NCBI GenBank assembly: GCA_011319805.1
Contig: SJRY01000189.1
Span: forward strand, 1-40,980
Origin: Macrocybe gigantea
Taxonomy: Eukaryota > Basidiomycota > Agaricomycetes > Agaricales > Callistosporiaceae
Direction of reading: 5' to 3'
DNA length: 40,980 nucleotides
Part shown: one piece after another, positions 33,736 to 40,980 of the stretch
Numbering within the stretch: the first letter of the stretch is position 1
Layout of the letters: each line of letters starts with the position of its first letter
Notes under the pieces: model-generated
Told to the model about the DNA's origin: nothing
The model's database searches: none
Seen by the model: the letters and a program-made list of their open reading frames with translations, nothing else
Position numbers and translations under genes: made by a program

Positions 33736-35803
33736 AATGACTGTGGTAGGCCGCGGAGGCGGGCGGGTGCAAGGATAATAGTGGATGTTGTTGGAAAAGA
33801 GTGACTAGCAACGAGATCTGGCAAACGGCTGCTCGATCGGCCATCATTCTAACGGCTCCTTCGGCTTGTATCACCCACGACATCTGCTCTTCAAGCACGT
33901 TTGTGGCTCGCTAAAATGCGCGCGCTCGTCGCCGACCACAAAACTCATAACACCACCAGACGGAATGCTGTTCCTGTTGTAGTGTGGGTTTTCATTGCCT
34001 TCAACATGTGTTACGTAACCCTCAGTCGTTGGCGAACGGTCTTCATCCATCATTAATTATTTGTCGAGCAATGTAGAGAGCTGACTGTTCTTTGCGGTCA
34101 CGATAGTTGATCTAGTTTAAGCAGTCCTCTGAGGACCTGACATCTAGGCTTTCTGGCAAGACCCATAATCACTATAACTCGGACTAGCGCGACACTGTCA
34201 AGTGATGAGGACGGTTCGTCCACCTATGGCGTTGCGGAATGTTGAAGGCCCTTCTGAGGAGTGAGCATCAAGAACGAATATCCATACCTTTATTGCAGTG
34301 GCGAGGAGCATCATACGTCTCTTGGTCGTCGCAGCATCTTGAGAGCTGCATCCCGAAGAATGCGTGGCATAGTTTGGCATCCTCGAGAATTTGGATGCTT
34401 CATAGATGACATCCCTGCCGTCTCAAAAGTCTTGTTCCGCACTTTGGAAACCTTCCACCACGGTTTTGATAGTCCGTATGACGATGTATGCGTTGGCCTC
34501 AACCCACTGTCGCCCTTTCTCGAACAGTTATACAGCGAAGACCTTCCAAATGTACGATGCTCGCAAATTTGTGCCAAGGCCACTTCGATAGCGTTTTCTG
34601 TCTCAGAAACCTTCAAGCACTGACCGCCAATGGTTTAGACTAGACATGAAGTGGTTCCGCCATGTTCTTAAAGAATGGTTCCGCATTAACCATGGTTAAC
34701 ATCTTCACTCTTCTCGTCCTCCAAGTCCCGAAATCATCGATCTCAGGATTGCGTGAAGGTCTGTCTCAATGGACCAACCTCTATCTTCGAACCGATGACA
34801 TAGAAGCATAGCTGCTAGATACATGGAAGGCAGAAAACAGTGAGCATCTCGAGATACCCAGGATCCATGATTAAGGGTGACCTCGGACACGCTTCGGCTC
34901 ATATCTGCCATATAACCTCAATGTCATCGCTCGAGGAAGATCGCGTTCTACTCACGGCTCCTCAAGGAATTGTCTCTCTTTCTTGGTTAAAATAGGCGCC
35001 CTTCTCCGACATCACCAATCTCACGATGTCTTCCAATCGGGCAATGGAATTGGCACCCACGGTCGAGCTCGTCACATAACCGGCGTCGGCGACCAACGCG
35101 CCATCGACACGTCCCTCTTCTTCGCCACTTCTTCAACGCGATTAATAGTTCTCTCGTCAGGCTGTGACAGCCTTTGTTCGTTCGGTTGGGCTGGAGCAAA
35201 CGAAGGGGATGACTCACCGACGCGCGATCTGAAGTGTACAAATAGGTGGAGCTGTACTGAATGAAACTGCTGCTGTGGAGAGAGCCGAGGGAATTAATTC
35301 CATCGTCACGCACGTCGGGGAGGCGGCCCGGAGTCGGACTGGCGTGTTTCTTGAGGTGTGTTGGAAGTCCCAAGGCGATGGTCAGAGGGCGCGCCGATCG
35401 AGATTCACGGGGTCCATCTTGCGGACTTTAGGTGAGACGGCGAGTACTAAGGGAGCGGACGAGCGACGAGAAAAGCGCTGAACGGGTTGTCCAACGAAAC
35501 TTTGGCTTCGGGTGGTGGATGCGGGTGAGATCAGGAATGATACATTTGATCAACAATGGTCGGTATTTCTTTCGCGTGTCGCTTTCTTCGATGAGTCTTC
35601 TCGATTCAACTGAATGCATGAAGAACTCGACTCGCCATTATTATTGCACTACAGTGGATTATGTCAGCCTGCATTGCTATTTTGAACACATTCAGCAACC
35701 CAACGTCGCATGGAAACACTTGCAATTGTTCAGGCTCCTAACACGCTTCTTGATGTGGCAGGAATATGTCTTTTATTTATCGGCCTTTTCATGATAAACA
35801 GGC
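33736..35803. other. Mostly gene-free region with a few weak ORFs
   Basis: About 2 kb. The only ORF with some coding character is 34261-34623 (+), 120 residues (MSIKNEYPYLYCSGEEHHTS...), which has no known motif. ORFs at 34705-34911 (-) and 34987-35373 (-) show no domain. A short ORF at 35710-35922 (+) contains one hydrophobic segment (LLDVAGICLLFIGLFMI) and might be a 5' exon of the downstream kinase-like gene, but no splice join confirms it. Confidence 0.35.
34261..34623 (+). CDS. Weak hypothetical ORF
   Basis: 120 residues with a mixed composition and the segment FIDDIPAVSKVLFRTLETFH. No family is recognised. It could be a remnant of a larger gene. It is listed because it is the longest plausible frame in this 2-kb region. 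Confidence 0.22.
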   Translation: MSIKNEYPYLYCSGEEHHTSLGRRSILRAASRRMRGIVWHPREFGCFIDDIPAVSKVLFRTLETFHHGFDSPYDDVCVGLNPLSPFLEQLYSEDLPNVRCSQICAKATSIAFSVSETFKH

Positions 35804-36762
35804 ATGGTAATGCGACTTCTCTGTCAACTTGTCTCGCTTACCACCACCCGCGCAACAGGCTAGCGAGCTTTGGTCTTTGGACGTCAAGTAAGACTCCTGC
35901 TATTTTTGACCTTCAGATCTAACGAATCTATCGTGAAAAGTTATCAACTATCTTCGCCGTTTATCATCTTGCACTTCAAATCACAATTCATCACCTGGAG
36001 CCGTCGCATCTATGGGCGCACTGGAAGTCTCGCGTCTATCGTTGGGCTGATAAAGCTGTCAAGTTCAGCACCGCTGCTTGCTCATACGAAGCTGAGACTA
36101 TGCGATATATCGGACGGCATACTTCCATTCCTGTCCCGAAAATATTCGACGCTTGGCAGCGAAAGGATGGATCTCAGGCGATCGTCATGGAATGGGTTGA
36201 TGGAGAAACCCTCGAGAATGCCTGGCCGACATTATCACCAGAAGAAAAGAAAGCGATAGCCAAGGAACTCAGGGAACACTTGGACTCGCTGAGAGCCTTG
36301 CAACAGCCTGATGACCTCAAGGGATGGATCGGATCTTATGACAAGCAGCCCGTATCGGATGCGTTGCTCTGCAATGACGCGTGTGGACCTTTTGCTTCAA
36401 ACGATGACTTTAAACACTTCCTGCTGTCCAGATTCGAATTCATGAAAAAGACTACAGAAGGGCAAGCCGAATTTAATGACCTTGAAAACGAAGTGCTTAG
36501 CACTCCCTGCCGTCGTGTCGTATTCACTCATTCCGATATCATGCCCCGCAATATCCTTATCGATAATCGGCGAAAGATCGTCGCAATTCTAGACTGGGAG
36601 ATGTCCGGTTGGATGCCCGAACAGTGGGAATATGTCAAAGCCATGTGGATTGGACAATATGATGAGGGTTGGCCGGAGTTTGTGGCTATGTGCCTGGATC
36701 CATACGACAATGATTTGCGGTTGCATACTAAAATGTGTCAAATGCATGGGGCACCGTTTTAA
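35804..36762 (+). CDS. Aminoglycoside-phosphotransferase-like (APH/ChoK) kinase family protein
   Basis: Protein-kinase-like fold that phosphorylates a small molecule; the substrate is unknown. Conserved parts: the N-lobe (EPSHLWAHWKSRVYRWADKA; AETMRYIGRHTSIPVPKIFD; SQAIVMEWVDGETLENAW) and catalytic loop HSDIMPRNILID (His-x-Asp...Asn) followed by ILDWEMSG, whose Asp binds magnesium. The stop is at 36760-36762. The first secure exon contains QQASELWSLDVK; an intron (GTAAGA...TTCAG) then joins to SNESIVKSYQLSSPF. The frame breaks at 35975, where TT instead of TTT separates it from QITIHHLEPSHLW. The true start codon is not resolved; 35804 is a nearby ATG. Such genes are strongly expanded in basidiomycetes. 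Confidence 0.72.
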
Positions 36763-36819
36763 GGTGGGTTGCAGATTTTTTGTCCAGTTAGAGAACGTCA
36801 TCTGATTAAACGCGATTCC

Positions 36820-37245
36820 CTACTCGTTCTCCCTAGTGGCGTGAGCTAGTTCGTCTTGCAACCCCTGCAATGTCACCTCTTTTATATCGTGTCCCGCGTT
36901 TCTCAACCTTTCAAGACCACTAACGACCCAATTCTGACAATTCCAATCTTTTCTTCCCCGAACCACGGGCGTTTCCATCAAAATACTATGGAGCGAATCG
37001 GGCTCAGAGCCAAAGGCCATAGCCATGCTGACGTGACCCACTTCAACGCTCCCCATGTATGTTCGCGATGCTAGCACATTGACCTGTAGCGGCTGTTTGA
37101 CATTATAGGTATTCGTCGAGCCCTCAACTTGGTAAGATGTGCCTTTGCGCTCGTTCACATCGGTCAACACGATTATCGCCCAGTGCTTGGCTCCTGGGAG
37201 CTTAGGATGGCCGTAGTGCGCGACCAAGACTTTGTACTGGGACAT
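36820..37245 (-). CDS. Small protein with LRAT/papain-like His and Cys pattern (DUF6914-like)
   Basis: 141 residues, single exon (MSQYKVLVAHYGHPKLPGAK HWA...). The notable positions are His21 in GAKHWAIIVLTD, near the N-terminus, and Cys103 in DWNCQNWVVSGLERL. This order, His first and then Asn-Cys before a helix, is that of circularly permuted papain-fold proteins such as LRAT and some NlpC/P60 and PPPDE members (HW... and NCEHFV...). The rest is beta-rich. The family looks fungal and uncharacterised, and I believe it matches the domain of unknown function DUF6914, from memory only. A hydrolase or acyltransferase role is an inference from those two residues. No signal peptide is seen, so it is probably cytosolic. 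Confidence 0.6.
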   Translation of the reverse strand: MSQYKVLVAHYGHPKLPGAKHWAIIVLTDVNERKGTSYQVEGSTNTYNVKQPLQVNVLASRTYMGSVEVGHVSMAMAFGSEPDSLHSILMETPVVRGRKDWNCQNWVVSGLERLRNAGHDIKEVTLQGLQDELAHATRENE

Positions 37246-37750
37246 GGTTTCGGATGGCCGATGTCAACAAGGGGCTGATCCTTTGCGCATCAATAAATCG
37301 GCGAGTCGGCGACAGGAAGGAACGCTCACCAGCAAGTTAAAGGCTAGAAGTAGTGTTGCCGCTGACTGATAGATCTGCAATCGACACGAACCTCAACCCA
37401 ACTGACATCGTGATAAGTCGTGATGTCGGGAATTCCATGATGCCACCAGCCAAATAGACATGCAGCGTCTTCTGTGAATTAATCCCTCATGCAGCGGTAT
37501 CATAGATTAGGGTATATAGAAGCAATGTCAAGTCAATGCGACTGCGGTGCTACAGTGAATGCACGAAAAGACTTTCGTCCCTTGCATCCTGGTGATGACC
37601 ATAAAGTACGTGTAATTCTAATTGATCGTGCTCATCCAACTCCGCCCCAGGCAATCGAGAACATGCATCATGGGGGAACTGAGACCGAAACAAAGAAGTC
37701 CGTGCCCGAGCGCACACGAAAAGCCAGCCATCACCGCTCTCACCCCAGGG
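37246..37750. other. Spacer with one weak ORF before the MITE
   Basis: An ORF at 37489-37770 (+, 93 residues) starts MQRYHRLGYIEAMSSQCDCG and ends inside the transposon-like element. It has no known motif, and its last codons come from the element, so I do not call it a gene. The promoter of the LRAT-like gene must lie near 37250-37400. Confidence 0.35.
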
Positions 37751-38135
37751 CAGTGTTGTTCAGTCAATGACTTTGCTTGACGCTAATGACTTTTGACTGT
37801 CGTCAACGTGTCAAGTCAACTAGACTGTCAATTTGACAGTCATGACTGTACCCATATTAGGAAGGTTCAAGTCACGTGTATCCCATTTCGGTTCAGCTTG
37901 TCTTTGACAGTCAGCATTATTTGTCTTGTTGTAAATAAAGCCTGATCGTAAATAAAAGTCCGTTAGTAAAAAAACTGCTGTGTGTGTGTGACCATAACCC
38001 TCAGACAATTGACCTGCGATGCTCTGACTTCCAAATATGGTGTGACAGTCAAACTAAGGTCAAACTTATCATCAAATGACGCTAACCTGACAGTCTTGAC
38101 TGTCACTTGACTGTCACTTGACTTGCCCAACACTG
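37751..38135. mobile_element. 385-bp MITE-like element with hAT-type ends
   Basis: The left end starts CAGTGTTG and the right end closes with its reverse complement CAACACTG. Similarity continues inward with small gaps (TTCAGTCAATGAC against GGCAAGTCAAGTGAC). Immediately outside are 8-bp near-direct repeats: CCCCAGGG at 37743-37750 and CCCCAGTG at 38136-38143 (7 of 8), as expected for an hAT target-site duplication. Many TGACAGTCA / GACTGTCA motifs fill both ends, resembling the subterminal transposase-binding repeats of hAT elements. There is no ORF. The element contains a TG microsatellite at about 37978-37990. Non-autonomous. Confidence 0.65.
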
Positions 38136-38285
38136 CCCCAGTGCCCCCGCCCTCATCAACTCATCCGCCGCAAGCCTGGGCACGTTCACGGATGACACGG
38201 ACAAGCTGCCGACAGCGCAGAATCCAATGACAATCAGCACGCTGCAAATGAGCCTGTTCCTGCCCCCGATCCTGCTGCTGCGCCT

Positions 38286-38709
38286 ATGTCTACCATGGAG
38301 GAGACCCTAGCCCGAAGCCGAGAAACGTTCCCCGACCCCCCAGTTGCACACCCCACCGAAAGGCAGCCATTCCTGCTCAGCACATCTGATATTCCCAAGC
38401 CCAAGTCCTGCCTTGGCCCAAGCAACGCCAACGCGGGCGCCATGTACCCGAACGCCTCTCCGCGGCCTGGTGTCCCTATGCCATCGACTTGGCCAATCCA
38501 CCATGTCAGGAACCCGTGCCTACACGAGCTGGTCGGATCAAGTACTTCCTTCCAGACCGGATGGTGTACTACGTTCACCTGACGAGGCACGTCACTTGCG
38601 ACGGGGACCTACGCAACGAGCCGAGCCTTGATGGCCTGACAACGTACCTGGACATGCACCTGCTAACACCCCCCCTTCTCCCATCTCCACCGCCGGACGA
38701 TCATCTCAC
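38286..38709 (+). pseudogene. Proline-rich hypothetical fragment
   Basis: Two overlapping frames look coding. One reads MSTMEETLARSRETFPDPPV at 38286. The other reads GRIKYFLPDRMVYYVHLTRH, then VTCDGDLRNEPSLDGLTTYL and a Pro-rich end (LTPPLLPSPPPDD) around 38525-38695. The second has the character of a conserved mushroom hypothetical protein. The frame is lost where the RuvB-like remnant begins, which suggests a truncated gene fused to another fragment. Function unknown. Confidence 0.35.
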
Positions 38710-39424
<715 letters not shown>

Positions 39425-39491
39425 AATCCAGAGTGCAAGTTGGTTTGTGTTCATCGCTCACTTTGACTGTACCTGCTTTTGACCTTGCGCA

Positions 39492-40980
39492 ATGCCAAGG
39501 AACGCAATGGACGTTGATAGCGCAAATGAAGAACAGGTTGAGTCTGAAAACACGGGAAAGGCAACGTGTTTTGGCGTGAAGAGCTCGGGCGAAGGCAAAA
39601 AGCAGCAGGGTTCACGGGGTAGCAAGGCAAAGGGCGAGAGAAAAGAGGTAGCAAAGTCGAAGGTGACGGTAGAGTCATCAGGAGATGAAGAGGATGGAGA
39701 GGAGGAAGTAGAAGAGATTGAAGAGGCAGGACAGGCGCGCTCTGGGGTGAGCGAACTGGACCAACGATGCAACGACGCGATCATTTCCATCAACGTGTTA
39801 AATCTGATGTATCCGCCGCCCTTGCATTTTGGCCAATGGAACAATCGACCTCTAAACGATGGCCAGGCGCGAAAACTGTTGCAATCGATGCGGGATCAGG
39901 AGTTTCGGCAATTCAACTTCGCGCACATGATTCCTTTAATCATTCACAAGTCGCACTTGGATCCGAGCTGTATCTTCATGCAGGTAGCTAATGGCGCACA
40001 AGCGCCAGAGTTAAAATTGACAGTGGAGGGCTGACGATGACGATGCTCGAGGCGGCAGGAGGGCGACATCGATATTGCGCTGTGCAAATGCACAATGAGT
40101 CATCAACGATGATATACGCAAGAATCGGGCCCAGATCGAGGCGAAACGCACGAAGGGTAGGGCAGGGCTTGACGTCCTTGAGAAGAAGGTACAGCGGGAC
40201 ATAGAACATCTGGAGAACCAGCGTCAATGGACCAGCAAGTGGGGGGTTATTGTCTATGACGCAGGTTAGTGATCAGATTGAAATTTAAATGGGGATACAT
40301 TACTTATGAGGATGAGAAGACATTATGCTAGCCAATGGGGGGCGAACTGGCATTGCACTTGTCATGCAATGTACCAGTTCAACAGTACAGCGAAACAGAA
40401 TCAGAGAAATTGCTAATGATCCTGAGGGGTTATCAAGCGAAACTTCAGGGCAGTCAGGGGATTGGCAGGTCCACGTCTGCAAAGAAGGGCGTGGAACAAT
40501 ATCTTGCGAACCTGGGGCGACAAAAGAACTCGGCTGTGGGCAAGTTATGAATCACGCTGAAACGCGAGCCTATCTGGAAATGCTTGACCGACTGGGTGGA
40601 CATTTCCACCATCAAGACGTCTTCTCGACGACGTGGGTCAAAAAACATCTGCATGCGATTGGAGGCCAGGTAAGTTTACTTTGGTGATTTTGGGTTGCTG
40701 AATGACAATGTGTTGCAGATTGTGATGCATGTCGTGCAATACCTCAGCATGATTTGGATGACGCTCCTGGCTCCGATGTCCTATTTCGAGATGTCGGACA
40801 GCCAAAATTTGCCAAGTATCAGGCCGAGATAGCTAAACAAAGGAGGAACATTGCATGGATCTAGCACAGTTAGGCCGGATCGCGTGGAAGTCCATGGTAG
40901 AGCCCAGAGTATGTGCTGGCATGCATCCCACGACTTGGACTTTTGACAGAGACATTAATGGGACGACTGAAGGCAACGCA
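39492..40980 (+). CDS. ParB-like hypothetical protein, runs to the window end
   Basis: An N-terminal basic/acidic disordered region (GSRGSKAKGERKEVAKSK; DEEDGEEEVEEIEEAG) is followed by LDQRCNDAIISINVLNLMYP, then LNDGQARKLLQSMRDQEFRQ and a hydrophobic strand (MIPLIIHKS). The segment AAGGRHRYCAV resembles the G-x-R/H-R-x-x-A motif of ParB/sulfiredoxin-like domains, which bind nucleotides. Later come WTSKWGVIVYDA, an intron, and ALHLSCNVPVQQYSETESE, a helical part common in a mushroom hypothetical family. A further exon ends at 40670 (AIGGQ|GTAAGT). The frame breaks at 40028-40030, where GGG for GGGG separates the two halves of this region, and again near 40095. The end of the gene is not determined. 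The match is weak and the role unknown. Confidence 0.45.

Noticed and set aside
34987..35373. 128-residue minus-strand ORF, Arg-rich
   Set aside because: No motif, biased composition and no splice or neighbour support.
36100..36762. Bacterial antibiotic-resistance (APH) gene acquired by transfer
   Set aside because: The APH fold is widespread and expanded in basidiomycetes; the gene has an intron and local codon character, so horizontal origin is not supported.

Overview
The window is the left end of a chromosome from a filamentous basidiomycete, most likely an Agaricomycete. It opens with a telomere: about 21 copies of a C-rich 5-nt repeat, which reads TTAGG on the other strand. The genes have many short introns (about 45-75 nt, GT...CTRAY...AG). 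Several gene families are typical of mushrooms: a zinc-cluster regulator with the cluster at its C-terminus, an F-box protein, and an uncharacterised nucleotidyltransferase-fold family.

Layout. 1-2090: telomere and non-coding subtelomere with a perfect 32-bp palindrome, imperfect direct/inverted repeats and a degenerate CATCCTAG-type tandem repeat. 2095-10616: GNAT acetyltransferase (+), Vps68/UPF0220 membrane protein (-), an acidic low-complexity protein (-), a PIG-X/PBN1-like GPI mannosyltransferase subunit (-), a C2H2 zinc-finger protein (-), ribosomal stalk protein P1 (+) and thymidylate synthase (-). 10838-16027: a very large PH-domain protein (+). 16264-17894: the first tandem nucleotidyltransferase-fold locus (-). 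18203-21934: phosphoinositide phospholipase C (-). 22449-24620: a hypothetical protein and a Zn2Cys6 regulator (-). 25841-27358: the ribosome-biogenesis WD40 protein Ytm1 (-). 27670-29629: a DUF3533/SNG1-like membrane protein (-). 30625-31959: F-box protein (+). 32133-33735: the second nucleotidyltransferase-fold locus (-). 35.8-37.2 kb: an APH-like kinase (+) and a small protein with an LRAT/papain-like His-Cys pattern (-). 37751-38135: a MITE-like element with hAT-type ends. 38710-39424: an internally deleted RuvB-like 1 (RVB1) remnant. 39492-end: a ParB-like hypothetical gene (+).

The genes are not one pathway. The first 30 kb is mainly housekeeping (translation, ribosome assembly, dTMP synthesis, GPI anchors, lipid signalling), unusually close to the telomere. 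From about 30 kb the content becomes accessory: F-box, duplicated nucleotidyltransferase-fold locus, APH-like kinase, transposon relic and broken genes.

A pattern runs through the whole window. At least 13 otherwise well-conserved coding regions break frame at one point, and adding a single base to a short homopolymer restores the family's sequence each time. This includes ribosomal P1 and thymidylate synthase. I read it as consensus indel error rather than decay, so the gene models here are approximate and should be checked before use. Coordinates of multi-exon genes span start to stop and include introns.
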